Shown piece by piece: positions 9,673-19,096 of a stretch of DNA of 64,000 bases. The position numbers and the translations under genes were made by a program. The DNA is taken from contig CAZLGT010000002.1 of the NCBI GenBank assembly GCA_964559175.1, positions 1-64,000 on the forward strand, read 5' to 3'. The DNA is from Mariniphaga sp964559175. GTDB taxonomy: Bacteria > Bacteroidota > Bacteroidia > Bacteroidales > Prolixibacteraceae. Every line of letters starts with the position of its first letter. Within the stretch, counting starts at the first letter, position 1. The notes under the pieces were generated by a model. It worked only from the letters and a program-made list of their open reading frames with translations, had not been told where the DNA came from and made no database searches.

Positions 9673-9846
9673 GCCATTCAAATTTTCCGAAATTTAGCAA
9701 GAAAATTAAAACTGCTTTGTAAAATGAGCCGGAATGAAAAAAGTAAAAAACAATACCTGCAAGCAGCTGAAATATTTTGTGGTGTTTTTGTTTTAATGGC
9801 AGAAATTGATGAATTTTATCAAAAATTTTCAACTAACATTCTTATT

Positions 9847-10821
9847 ATGAACAAAACATTCTTATTGAGCATGGTATTTTCAATTCCTTTTCTGATAGCA
9901 TCCTCCCAAAATTACCCGAAACCGGACGAAGCTTTCCGGCTGAAGCAACTGGAACCGCCCACCGGCAAAGTGCGCATGGTGCTCGACACCGACACATACA
10001 ACGAAGTGGACGACCAGTTTGCGCTGGCCTACGCTTTTTTGTCGAAAGAAAAAATTGAACTGGAAGCTGTTTATGCGGCGCCATTTCACAATAACCGGTC
10101 AAACGGTCCGGCAGACGGAATGGAAAAAAGTTATGAGGAAATTCTACGATTGCTGAAAATGCTGGGTAAATCGCCCGAAGGGTTTGCATTTCGCGGTTCC
10201 GACCGGTATCTGGAAGATGTAGCTAAACCCATCCGCAGCGACGCAGCGCTCGACCTGGTAAAAAAGGCCATGGCAAGCAGTCCTGAAAATCCGCTTTACG
10301 TTGTGCCGGTTGGTTGCATTACCAACATCGCCTCGGCCATTTTAATCGAACCGGAAATCATCAAAAACATAGTGGTTGTTTGGTTGGGAGGCAACGGTTT
10401 GAACTGGCCGCATCAGAAAGAATTCAACCTGATGCAGGATGTTCTGGCAGCGCGGGTGGTTTTCGACTCGGGCGTGCCGTTTGTGGTCATGCCCTGCCGT
10501 CCGGTGGTTTCGCATTTTCATACAACCATTCCCGAGTTGAAATATTATCTGGAAGGGAAAAACGAACTTTCGGATTACTTGTACAACATTGTGGTGGAAT
10601 ACAGCGGAGGCCGCGACGCTTACTCCAAAGTAATCTGGGATGTTACTGCAGTGGCATGGCTGGTAAATCCCGGCTGGATAAAAACCAACCTGGTACACAG
10701 TCCTGTTTTAACAGATCAGGTTACATTTAGTGTGGACCATTCACGCCATTTTATCCGCATGGCAGAAGAATTAAACCGCGATGCCATTTTCAGGGATTTG
10801 TTTGGTAAACTGACAAAATAA
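9847..10821 (+). CDS. Exported nucleoside hydrolase-family protein
   Basis: A 324-residue protein with a signal peptide (MNKTFLLSMVFSIPFLIASS). The calcium-site motif near the start of the mature domain is DTDTYNEVDD, with acids D47, D49, D55 and D56, a variant of the usual DxDxxxDD. The core strand VVPVGCITNIASAI and the WLGGNG segment are also family-like. Such enzymes cleave the N-glycosidic bond of ribonucleosides. The true substrate of this exported form is unknown. An upstream in-frame ATG at 9631 would add 72 residues and hide the signal peptide, so 9847 is preferred. First of three rightward genes encoding exported hydrolases. Confidence 0.87.
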   Translation: MNKTFLLSMVFSIPFLIASSQNYPKPDEAFRLKQLEPPTGKVRMVLDTDTYNEVDDQFALAYAFLSKEKIELEAVYAAPFHNNRSNGPADGMEKSYEEILRLLKMLGKSPEGFAFRGSDRYLEDVAKPIRSDAALDLVKKAMASSPENPLYVVPVGCITNIASAILIEPEIIKNIVVVWLGGNGLNWPHQKEFNLMQDVLAARVVFDSGVPFVVMPCRPVVSHFHTTIPELKYYLEGKNELSDYLYNIVVEYSGGRDAYSKVIWDVTAVAWLVNPGWIKTNLVHSPVLTDQVTFSVDHSRHFIRMAEELNRDAIFRDLFGKLTK

Positions 10822-10848
10822 TCAATCGTTTAATAAAACTCAATCGAG

Positions 10849-12267
10849 ATGAACCCATATCTGAAACATTATTTTCTGTTGACTTTTCTGGGCCTGTTTA
10901 TCCTGCCGGCTTTTTTAAAAGCAAATGAACCTGCACAAAAAACAAGAGTTTTAATACTCACCGACATTGAAAATGAGCCCGACGATGCCCAGTCGCTGGT
11001 GCGTTTTTTATTGTATGCCAACCAGTTCGATGTGGAAGGAATTGTGGCAACCACTTCATGCTGGCAACGCAATCAAACGGCCGAATGGCGCATTCACGAA
11101 ATTGTGGATGCTTACGGAAAGGTGCGCGATAACCTTGAAAAACATGAAACAGGTTTTCCCACCCGTTCCTTCCTGAAAGAAAAAATCAAAAAAGGATATC
11201 CTGATTTTGGAATGGCAGCCGTGGGAGAAGGTAAAGATTCGGAAGGTTCCGACCTGATTATTGAGGTGGTGGACAAAGACGACCCGCGGCCGGTGTGGAT
11301 TCCGGTTTGGGGCGGCGCCAACTGCCTGGCCCAGGCGCTTTGGAAAGTGCAGCAAACGCGTTCAGAAGAAGAGGTGAAAAAGTTTGTGGCAAAAATACGT
11401 GTTTACACCATTTCCGACCAGGACAATTCAGGGCCATGGATGCGGAATGCCTTCAAAGACCTGTTTTATATTGTCAGTCCCGGATTTGGTGAAAATGGCG
11501 GCAACAGTTATCACTATTCCACCTGGATTGGCATTTCGGGCGAACGACACTACCATTTTTCGAGCGGCGCCGACAAATACAGCATCGATAACGAATGGGT
11601 GGACGAGCACATCCAAAACGGGCACGGCCCGCTGGGCGAACAATACCCCGATATAGCCTACATCATGGAAGGCGACAGTCCTTCATTTATGTATCTGATT
11701 AACAATGGACTGGGTTCGCCGGAACATCCCGGTTGGGGCTCGTGGGGTGGTCGTTATGAGTTGTACCAGCCGCCAACACGTATTTTTTATCATGAACCCG
11801 AAGAACGGGAAATCTGGACCGATACCGACGACTGGGTGGAAGTGGACGGTACCATTTACATCGATCGCCGGGCAACCATCTGGCGCTGGCGCGAACATTA
11901 CCAAAACGATTTTGCCGCCCGAATGGACTGGTGTGTGAAGGACTATGAACAAGCCAATCATCCGCCTGTGGCAAAACTGACCCATGCCAATACAATCAAT
12001 GCAAAACCGGGAGAAACCATTGAACTGAATGCTTCGGTTTCAACCGATCCGGATGGCGATAAGCTCAGCTATCACTGGATTCATTACCGCGAAGCCGGCA
12101 CTCATCCGGCATGGGTAAACGTTGATGAACCGAACCTGGCAAAAACTTCTGTTACCCTTCCAAAAGTAACAGAGCCTGCAACCGTGCATTTTGTGGTGGC
12201 AGTAACCGACAATGGCAAACCTGCATTGACACGTTATCAGCGGGTGATTATTTCAGTAAAACCTTAG
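10849..12267 (+). CDS. DUF1593 (Sde182-like) exported protein
   Basis: A 472-residue secreted protein with a signal peptide (residues 1-25). An N-terminal nucleoside-hydrolase-like domain has the acidic motif TDIENEPDD (D39, E41, D45, D46). A C-terminal beta domain from about 370 contains STDPDGDKLSYHW, as in the Ig-like domain of Sde182-type proteins. Family members are often linked with polysaccharide degradation, but the reaction is not established. The gene starts 27 bases after the nucleoside hydrolase gene. Two successive proteins of the same fold suggest a shared exported pathway. Confidence 0.9.
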   Translation: MNPYLKHYFLLTFLGLFILPAFLKANEPAQKTRVLILTDIENEPDDAQSLVRFLLYANQFDVEGIVATTSCWQRNQTAEWRIHEIVDAYGKVRDNLEKHETGFPTRSFLKEKIKKGYPDFGMAAVGEGKDSEGSDLIIEVVDKDDPRPVWIPVWGGANCLAQALWKVQQTRSEEEVKKFVAKIRVYTISDQDNSGPWMRNAFKDLFYIVSPGFGENGGNSYHYSTWIGISGERHYHFSSGADKYSIDNEWVDEHIQNGHGPLGEQYPDIAYIMEGDSPSFMYLINNGLGSPEHPGWGSWGGRYELYQPPTRIFYHEPEEREIWTDTDDWVEVDGTIYIDRRATIWRWREHYQNDFAARMDWCVKDYEQANHPPVAKLTHANTINAKPGETIELNASVSTDPDGDKLSYHWIHYREAGTHPAWVNVDEPNLAKTSVTLPKVTEPATVHFVVAVTDNGKPALTRYQRVIISVKP

Positions 12268-12290
12268 TTTTAATCTTAAAGCAACTTGCA

Positions 12291-13691
12291 ATGAAGTATT
12301 TTTTTACAATTTGGAATTTTATTCTGCTGTTTTCATTTCAGCTTGCAGCACAGGAAAATTTCAGCCAAAAATTTTCCGGAAACTGGAGCGGCAAAATGGA
12401 ACTTTCGGGTTCGAAACTGGAGATTATTTTTAAGATTTCGCTGGAAGAGAACGGAGAGCTTTCTGCAAAAATGGATGTGCCGGCTCAGGGAGCACGCGAT
12501 TTGCCGGTAAGTAAAGCCGAAGTGAAAACCGACAGCGTTTTTCTGCATGTGGCGATGATTGCAGGGCGCTTTGAAGGTCAGATGGTAAACGACACAACCA
12601 TTTCCGGGAATTGGAGCCAGTCGGGAATAAACTTTCCGCTTACATTAAACCGGACTGAAAAAGTAACTGAATTTAAAAGGCCACAGACACCCCAACCGCC
12701 ATTTCCGTATGTTGAAGAAGAAGTGAGTTATGAAAATACCAAAGCCGGAATACTACTGGCCGGAACGCTTACCTTTCCCGAAAATGCGGAAAATGTTCCG
12801 GCAGTGATTCTGATTTCCGGATCGGGAGCACAAGACCGCGACGAAACCATTTTTGAGCATAAACCTTTTCTGGTGATTTCCGATTTCCTTACCCGGCACG
12901 GAATTGCAGTGCTAAGGGTGGATGACCGCGGTGTGGGCGGTTCGGAAGGAAATGTAAACGATGCAACCAGCGAAGATTTTGCCGGCGACGTGCTGGCAGG
13001 AATCGAATTTCTGAAAACCCGGAAAGAAATTGAAAGTTCAAAAATCGGACTGATTGGCCACAGCGAGGGAGGAATTGTTGCTCCCGTTGTTGCAAACAAA
13101 GCAAGTGATGTTGCTTTTATTGTGATGCTGGCCGGACCGGGAATCCCGGGCGAACAAATCATTTACGAACAGGGCCGGCTGATTGGTCTGGCCTCGGGAA
13201 TGACCGAAGAGCAGGTGGAACAAAGCCGGAAAACGCAGGAAGCTATTTTCAATATTATAAAAACTGAAAAGGATTCCGCGGTACGGCTCGACCGGCTGCA
13301 GCGAACCCTTACAGGCGGCATGTACCCGATGATGAATGATGACCAGAAAAATGCGGTTGCTCAGCAGGTGGCCGCGGTAAATTCACCGTGGTTCAGCCAT
13401 TTTCTCAAATATGACCCGTATCCGGCACTTACAAAACTGAAATGCCCTGTGCTGGCACTCATTGGCGAAAAAGATTTACAGGTGCCGCCCAAAAGCAACC
13501 TGTCGGCCATTGAAAAAGCACTTGCCGAAGGGGGCAACAAAAACTTCAAAACCCTGGAACTGCCCAACCTGAACCACCTTTTTCAAAACTGCGAAACCGG
13601 CGCTGTTGCAGAGTATGGACAGATTGAGGAGACCATTTCGCCGGAAGTACTGGAAATCATCTCGGAATGGATTTGGGAGGTAGTAAAATAA
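12291..13691 (+). CDS. Exported alpha/beta hydrolase
   Basis: A 466-residue protein with a signal peptide ending near LAAQ. A beta-rich N-terminal region (about 25-120) resembles lipocalin-like domains in this hydrolase group, and the alpha/beta hydrolase domain follows. The nucleophile elbow is GHSEGG with S258. D395 in GEKD and H429 in NLNHLF complete the likely triad. It lies 23 bases after the DUF1593 gene, so the three genes probably form one transcript. It could be an esterase or peptidase; the substrate is unknown. Confidence 0.88.
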   Translation: MKYFFTIWNFILLFSFQLAAQENFSQKFSGNWSGKMELSGSKLEIIFKISLEENGELSAKMDVPAQGARDLPVSKAEVKTDSVFLHVAMIAGRFEGQMVNDTTISGNWSQSGINFPLTLNRTEKVTEFKRPQTPQPPFPYVEEEVSYENTKAGILLAGTLTFPENAENVPAVILISGSGAQDRDETIFEHKPFLVISDFLTRHGIAVLRVDDRGVGGSEGNVNDATSEDFAGDVLAGIEFLKTRKEIESSKIGLIGHSEGGIVAPVVANKASDVAFIVMLAGPGIPGEQIIYEQGRLIGLASGMTEEQVEQSRKTQEAIFNIIKTEKDSAVRLDRLQRTLTGGMYPMMNDDQKNAVAQQVAAVNSPWFSHFLKYDPYPALTKLKCPVLALIGEKDLQVPPKSNLSAIEKALAEGGNKNFKTLELPNLNHLFQNCETGAVAEYGQIEETISPEVLEIISEWIWEVVK

Positions 13692-13717
13692 TTGAAATCA
13701 AAATTTTAAACACAAAA

Positions 13718-15817
13718 TTATCGTTTCACAATTTTCCCGGTAAATATCTTTTTGTCCTGTACTATACGATACGAATAGACTCCCGGGGTAAAATGACTCA
13801 CGGCAACGTGTTCGTTTTGTAAAACTTCAACCGACAGCATTTTTTGCCCGGCCATATTTAAAAGCTCCAGTTGGGCAGGAACGGAAGAATTGGGGAGTTG
13901 AACCCTGATGAAATTTTCTGCCGGGTTGGGGTAAATTTTAAGGTGATTTTCTGAATTAATTTCAACAGCATCCTGAACCGGACCTGTTGAATAATAATAG
14001 GTTTCCCTGGTGTCGTATTGCCATTTTTTATCTGCCTGATTCCAAATGTACCATAGAGTAACGAGATTTCTGCCATAATCACCGTAATCATCGTATGTAT
14101 ATTCTGTTTTGGTACTACCTTTCCATTCGCCGGCATCTGTATCCCATCCATAATCCGCCCGCATAAGTGTTCGTCCGTTTTCGTTGTAATTTATTTCCAA
14201 TTTGTTACCCCAGTATATATTTCCATAACCTCCCCATTCCAAATAGCTGTTTAGTATTTGACGGCCATCGGAATCAAAAGCCCACCGGTATTCCCGGCGA
14301 ATTCTCCAGTCACCCAAATCGGTATCCCAAACGTAATTGCCATCCAGAATATAGTGACCTGCTTCATCAAAATCGTAAGCTGTTTTCGTTAAATTCTCCC
14401 AATCGCCATAGGACGGATTCCACCACGCATTCTCATGTAAAATTTGTCTGCCCTGTTCATCATACTCATATTCATTCTTATTGGCAAAATCCCATTTTTC
14501 AGAACCTTCGTTCCACTGTGAAATGATTTGCTTAAGAATGTGGCCATTTTCATCGTATTCGTATTCTGACAACGTTCGGTTAACACTGAACTCCCAGTTT
14601 TCATCTGCATCGCTCCATACATACAACGATGTCAGCGTGCGGTTTGCCAAACTGTCATATTCATATTTTTCTTTGAAAAGTTCTGTCCATTGATTCTCCA
14701 TCCAGTCCCACTGATATTCGATTGTAGCCCCGAGATTTCCGTTGATGTCAAATTCTTTTTCTGTTCTTGAAGCCCCAATCCATAAACTGTCTTCCGTACT
14801 CCAGTGATATGAGCTTTGCAAAGTTTGGTTGAAATTTTCGTCGAACTCAATTTCCATTTTCTGTACATTCACCCAATCATTCAGCGATGCATCCCAATGA
14901 AAGTAAAACTGAAAAATCATGTTGCCTTGTTCATCATAAACATATTCTTCCCTGCTTGAGTAAACCAAAACCTTTTCCGAATAATCCAATGAATACCAGG
15001 TTTTTTCTGTTACATTACCGGATTCATCATAAGTGATTTCAAACTTTCCGGATTCAATCCAGTCTTTGGAATCCTGGTCCCACCCATAATTTATTTCCGA
15101 CAGTTTGTTTCCGCTTTCATCAAATTCATATTCCGATTTCCTTACTCCATACCACTCCTCTGAATCCTTTCGCCAGGAATAATCAATGTTCAATGTTCTA
15201 AAGCCATTTTCGTCGTAATCGTATTCATATTGCTTTATAAATACCCATTTCTTCAGAGTTTTATCCCATTGAGACAAGAAATAATGAACCTGTTTTTCTT
15301 CTGAATTATAGGTAATTTCTTCTTTTTTGTTCGGTATAAGCTCGTTTGTGGAGTAGTCTTTTTGATACTCAATAATTTCAGCCTGCTTGCCACTGTCAGT
15401 ATATGTATAAAAGCTTTCCTTTTTATAATTGTAATTCATTCCGTTTACCGAACGACTGCCGCCATAAATCACATGAGTATTAAGGTTGCCTACTTCGTTA
15501 TATTCCCAGACTTCGTTCGGATAACTTTTCCACTCTCCTGTTGAATCATTCCATGCATAAAACAGCGATTCTTTCCGGTTTGCAGTTTCTTCAGTACCGT
15601 ACTTGTATTTTCCAATCCTTTCCCATTCTTCGGTTTCGGGTAAAAATGACTCGACCACTATGCTGTCGGGTCTCTGATTCAATTCTTCGGAAACAACTTC
15701 TGATTCAGCAGATTGTTGAAAATTTAAAGATGGTTTTTGATTTGTGGCAATTGATGTTTGTGCAAGTATTCCACCAGCAAGAAAAGAAGCAAGTGCCAGG
15801 AGTTTTAGTTTTTTCAT
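13718..15817 (-). CDS. Type IX-secreted protein of ~31-residue tandem repeats
   Basis: This 699-residue protein has a signal peptide (MKKLKLLALASFLAGGILAQ). About 16-17 tandem repeats, mostly exactly 31 residues, follow from roughly residue 70 to 610. The repeat pattern is EYxYDExGN, then Y-x-W near the middle, W at position 25 and a closing K. The final ~70 residues (IYPNPAENFIRVQL, LNMAGQ, GVYSYRI, KIVKR end) are a type IX secretion sorting tail, so the protein is probably exported and held at the cell surface. The repeats recall YD repeats in spacing but not in detail. I do not recognise a function. It is convergent with the hydrolase operon. Confidence 0.88.
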   Translation of the reverse strand: MKKLKLLALASFLAGGILAQTSIATNQKPSLNFQQSAESEVVSEELNQRPDSIVVESFLPETEEWERIGKYKYGTEETANRKESLFYAWNDSTGEWKSYPNEVWEYNEVGNLNTHVIYGGSRSVNGMNYNYKKESFYTYTDSGKQAEIIEYQKDYSTNELIPNKKEEITYNSEEKQVHYFLSQWDKTLKKWVFIKQYEYDYDENGFRTLNIDYSWRKDSEEWYGVRKSEYEFDESGNKLSEINYGWDQDSKDWIESGKFEITYDESGNVTEKTWYSLDYSEKVLVYSSREEYVYDEQGNMIFQFYFHWDASLNDWVNVQKMEIEFDENFNQTLQSSYHWSTEDSLWIGASRTEKEFDINGNLGATIEYQWDWMENQWTELFKEKYEYDSLANRTLTSLYVWSDADENWEFSVNRTLSEYEYDENGHILKQIISQWNEGSEKWDFANKNEYEYDEQGRQILHENAWWNPSYGDWENLTKTAYDFDEAGHYILDGNYVWDTDLGDWRIRREYRWAFDSDGRQILNSYLEWGGYGNIYWGNKLEINYNENGRTLMRADYGWDTDAGEWKGSTKTEYTYDDYGDYGRNLVTLWYIWNQADKKWQYDTRETYYYSTGPVQDAVEINSENHLKIYPNPAENFIRVQLPNSSVPAQLELLNMAGQKMLSVEVLQNEHVAVSHFTPGVYSYRIVQDKKIFTGKIVKR

Positions 15818-15860
15818 ATTCAGTGGTTTAAAAGTGGTTTAAAAATTGATTTTGTTAAAT

Positions 15861-15868
15861 CAAAAATA
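15861..15868 (-). promoter_or_regulatory. Candidate -7 promoter box of the repeat-protein gene
   Basis: TATTTTTG on the minus strand matches TAnnTTTG and lies 43 bases before the start codon. No matching upstream element was found. Confidence 0.25.
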
Positions 15869-15898
15869 AGAAGTTTTTCAATAAAAAATATTTTAAAA

Positions 15899-17290
15899 TC
15901 AATTTTTTTTCAAAACTGCCACCCATTCATTTTCACCTGGAGTTTTCAAATTCACCAATTCTCCACTTATGGCTTTTTCTTCCGCGGCCCACTCCCCTTT
16001 TCGCACCTCCATCCATTTGAGGGTAAAACCTGAATTGAATTCTGATAAATTGAGTTCCACTTCCCCTTTATCGGGGAAAAACACTACATACACTTCGCCC
16101 GGTTTTTCTGTGAGGTATGCTTCGTTTTCATCCCGATCAGATAACAATTCGTTGTTTGGAGTGAGTTCCCAAAACGGACAGATTTTTTCAATTTCGCGGG
16201 CTGCTTTCACTGAATTCATAGACAGTTCGGACAAACCCAAACCCGAAGTTGGACGATGGAATCGTGCCGAGGCTGTTCCTCCGATGACGTGGCGCCACCA
16301 GCCGTCGAGGCCGCTGTTGGTGTTGCCATGGGTGCCGCCGTCGGCACCATAGGTTTTTACGGTGTTTATGGGTCGGGGATGTGCCGAAATGTAATTTTTC
16401 ACCCACTGGAAATTATCCCAGTGTGCCTGATCCCGCTGGTGGTTGTTTTGTGAAATATCGCAGAAATCGTAAAGTTCGGGATGATCGAACGTACGTCTGT
16501 GCTGTTCCGATTTCAGATCCCAGGCATCCCACATTTCCGTTAGGTAAACTTTTTTACCTGCCTCTTCAGCTTTTTCGCGGATGTATCTGGCCCACCAGGC
16601 ACCCCACTCCTCTTCGCCCGAAGTTTCGTTATCCATACAGTATAGAATAAGGCTGTGATTAAACGAATATGAAAGCATCTTATCCACAAACTGCTGCTGG
16701 AATTTCAGCAAAACCACATTGTTTCGCTGATTGGGTGTGGTAAAGAAAAAAGGTTGTTTGTTTTGTCCGGGATGGTCGGGATATACCAAATCCAGTCCGG
16801 ATTCTGTTTCGGTGTAATTGACATTGTTTTTCGGATTGTACGGATGCACAGGCCAGTTGTTCCGGGTATAATCGAACCGGTCCCACACTTCAATCTGCAC
16901 AATAATGTCGCGTTTGGCCGTTTCATTCAGGAAAAATTCGAACCGCTGCCAGTAGTCTTCATTCCATTGGTTCAAATCGTATTTTCCGTTATCAAGAAGT
17001 TCAAACGGATACAACTCGAAACCGCGGTCCACGCGGTCGCTCATGGTATTGCGCACATAATTGGCGCCCACCGATTTCATGGAATCGAGATGCAGCACCA
17101 GCATTTCAGCAGGCCACTGAAACAGGTTATCGTCGCTGCTGGCGCCGAGCAACATCACCGGTTGGCCTTTGTACTGCCAGTACCACGGGTTTTCGGCCCA
17201 GGGCTGAATCGCCTGCTCAACCGCTTGTTGAGTTTGACAATTTGAAAACACTAAAACTCCAAAAACTATCCATGTAAACTTTACTTTCAT
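15899..17290 (-). CDS. Lipoprotein glycoside hydrolase-like TIM-barrel protein
   Basis: The 463-residue protein starts with a lipoprotein signal (FSNC, Cys18). The main domain reads like a (beta/alpha)8 glycosidase: MLLGASSDDNLFQWP, GANYVRNTMSD, IIVQIEVWDRFDY, and LILYCMDNETSG, where the Glu after Asp-Asn is a good acid/base candidate. A short beta domain closes the protein (VYVVFFPDKGEVELNL), similar to putative collagen-binding tails after DUF4038-type glycosidases. It lies 58 bases downstream of the GH140-like gene on the same strand, so both probably act on the same glycan. The family and substrate are not certain. Confidence 0.78.
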   Translation of the reverse strand: MKVKFTWIVFGVLVFSNCQTQQAVEQAIQPWAENPWYWQYKGQPVMLLGASSDDNLFQWPAEMLVLHLDSMKSVGANYVRNTMSDRVDRGFELYPFELLDNGKYDLNQWNEDYWQRFEFFLNETAKRDIIVQIEVWDRFDYTRNNWPVHPYNPKNNVNYTETESGLDLVYPDHPGQNKQPFFFTTPNQRNNVVLLKFQQQFVDKMLSYSFNHSLILYCMDNETSGEEEWGAWWARYIREKAEEAGKKVYLTEMWDAWDLKSEQHRRTFDHPELYDFCDISQNNHQRDQAHWDNFQWVKNYISAHPRPINTVKTYGADGGTHGNTNSGLDGWWRHVIGGTASARFHRPTSGLGLSELSMNSVKAAREIEKICPFWELTPNNELLSDRDENEAYLTEKPGEVYVVFFPDKGEVELNLSEFNSGFTLKWMEVRKGEWAAEEKAISGELVNLKTPGENEWVAVLKKN

Positions 17291-17305
17291 CCTCTACAAT
17301 TTTTT

Positions 17306-17350
17306 ACTTTGAACTCTGAACTTTGAACTTTAAACTCTAAACTCTGAACT
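17306..17350. repeat. ACTYTRAACT-type short tandem repeat
   Basis: A run of near-identical 7-8-base units (ACTTTGAACTCTGAACTTTG and onward) fills the gap between two glycosidase-like genes. Related runs lie at 29049-29080 and 36905-36935. Confidence 0.75.
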
Positions 17351-18785
17351 AAAATTTCCCCGGCGCTTTAAATCCTGCGTCTGCATCGTCCAGCACCAGC
17401 ACCCAATCGAAATTCTCACCCAATCCGGGAGGTGAAAATGTGCGGGTGCCTTCATTCGAAAATTTACCAATTTTTTGCACCTGACCGTTACGCGGGCTGT
17501 ACCACCAGGCTGTTACCTTTTTACCGCTGATAACATCCATTCGTACTGTGAATGGCCTTCCAACCGGGGCATAAACCATAGCATACGAACCATCATCTGC
17601 ACGGGTTGCTGCGTAGCGGTATGAACCTGCACCGGGAACAGAGGTAGGAACATCATCCGGTACAATTACTGAATCATCCGGAATTCGATTCAAAAAAGGA
17701 CGTGATTCCATAAGCCTCCGTCCAAACTGCATTTGCCAGGCACCCGGCTGATCGAGAGCTTCGTACCACGGCAAAAGCGGAAAATTCACCGGGTTGCGGC
17801 CCGGCTGCCACATTTGCCAAACGGAGTGGTGCCCGTAAGTGTGGCCAAACGCACCACAGAAGAGATTCCAGTATAGCGGACGCCGCACATCGGCAGAAAT
17901 GGAATGTCCGAATTTTTCTGCATTAAATTCAATGGGATGATCTTCATAAATCGGCTCTCCGTCAATTACCGGTTTTACAGGAGTTCGGTTGTAATCTTTC
18001 AGCGTATTCTCGTAAACTCCGGTAAACCGGGGGTTGTGGCCGTTTTGCCGCATATTGAAATCGAGCCAGTCTTCATCGTGAAAATATTGAGACGAACCCT
18101 GCCCGCCGGTGGGGTGAAAGGTTATCAGGTGCTTTCCGTTATCCCCTTTGCGAAGGCCAAGTGCCATGGCACGTACAATCTGACCATGAACTTCTTCTTC
18201 CAGCGGACGGTCGCCACCTGCAATCCAGATAATGTTGGGAGAATCTTTATACCTTTTTCCCAGAATTTCACCAAAAACAGCAGCATTTTCAGGCGTAAAA
18301 ATAACCGGGCCAATTCCCCATTTTTTATTCCATTTATCGCCCCATGTAGGAAGCAAACCAATAAAAAGTCCCTTCTCTTCGGCCTTTTTAATCACCCAGT
18401 CCACATGCCTGAAATAGGCCTCGTTAATTTTGGTGGGGTCGTTGTCAATCAAGGGTTTTTCACCTTCGGCATTGGGTGTATTCAGCCCGTCGAGTTCGGC
18501 TAAAACCACTGCCTGAATTACCGTAAAACCCTTTTCGCGACGATTTTCCAGATACTTTTCAGTTTCTTCTTTGTTCAGTCTGTGAAACAATTCCCAGGCT
18601 GTATCGCCCAAATAAAAAAACGGGGTTCCGTCTTCGAAAACCAAAAACCGCTTGTTTTCGGACACGACTATTTCACCACGCGAAAAATCAATTGGTTCGC
18701 CTGCCCATTTGGAAACCTGGCCTGTGGAATTTATAAAAATTGTCAGAAAAACAAGGAGGAGTGAATATTTAATTTTTTGATTCAT
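17349..18785 (-). CDS. GH140-like glycoside hydrolase (DUF4038, apiosidase type)
   Basis: A 478-residue exported protein with a signal peptide (1-22). The DUF4038 barrel begins LVFEDGTPFFYLGDTAWELFHRL. Catalytic candidates are D192 in IWIAGGDRP and E277 in VIDGEPIYED, placed much like the Asp/Glu pair reported for the GH140 apiosidase BT1012. A C-terminal beta domain (about 385-470) ends the protein. Apiose release from rhamnogalacturonan-II is the known GH140 activity; this substrate is inferred. No SusC/SusD pair is in the window. It is divergent from the first sensor kinase, which may control it. Confidence 0.83.
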   Translation of the reverse strand: MNQKIKYSLLLVFLTIFINSTGQVSKWAGEPIDFSRGEIVVSENKRFLVFEDGTPFFYLGDTAWELFHRLNKEETEKYLENRREKGFTVIQAVVLAELDGLNTPNAEGEKPLIDNDPTKINEAYFRHVDWVIKKAEEKGLFIGLLPTWGDKWNKKWGIGPVIFTPENAAVFGEILGKRYKDSPNIIWIAGGDRPLEEEVHGQIVRAMALGLRKGDNGKHLITFHPTGGQGSSQYFHDEDWLDFNMRQNGHNPRFTGVYENTLKDYNRTPVKPVIDGEPIYEDHPIEFNAEKFGHSISADVRRPLYWNLFCGAFGHTYGHHSVWQMWQPGRNPVNFPLLPWYEALDQPGAWQMQFGRRLMESRPFLNRIPDDSVIVPDDVPTSVPGAGSYRYAATRADDGSYAMVYAPVGRPFTVRMDVISGKKVTAWWYSPRNGQVQKIGKFSNEGTRTFSPPGLGENFDWVLVLDDADAGFKAPGKF

Positions 18786-18870
18786 TTAGCTGAAGGATTT
18801 TGAAAAATTATTACCTAAGTTTCTTTTATTTTCGAAAAGTAGAACTATTTTTAATGACTTCAAAAAAAAG

Positions 18871-19016
18871 ATTCATTCAAATGACTGGAAAAAGAAAATG
18901 CAAATGGTAGTATTTGCGAACAACCCGGTTTTTTTGGCAAAATACAAAGCCTGATTCTGCCATTTATAAAAACTGATTTGTTTCTTCCCAATTCCTTAAC
19001 TTCAGAGAAAAAAAAG
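18871..19016 (+). repeat. Kinase leader repeat, copy 1
   Basis: About 145 bases beginning ATTCATTCAAATGACTGG match 22325-22469 at roughly nine of ten positions by eye, with one small indel. The repeat ends 80 bases before the start of the first sensor kinase and makes up about half of the 311-base gap. Apart from it I see no gene or firm promoter in the gap. Confidence 0.9.
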
Positions 19017-19096
19017 CTCATTTTTAGAAGAATATAGAATTAAACCCTGTTTCTTAAATGCCTTTGTTATTTTTACGCGTCTTTATAACAATGTGG

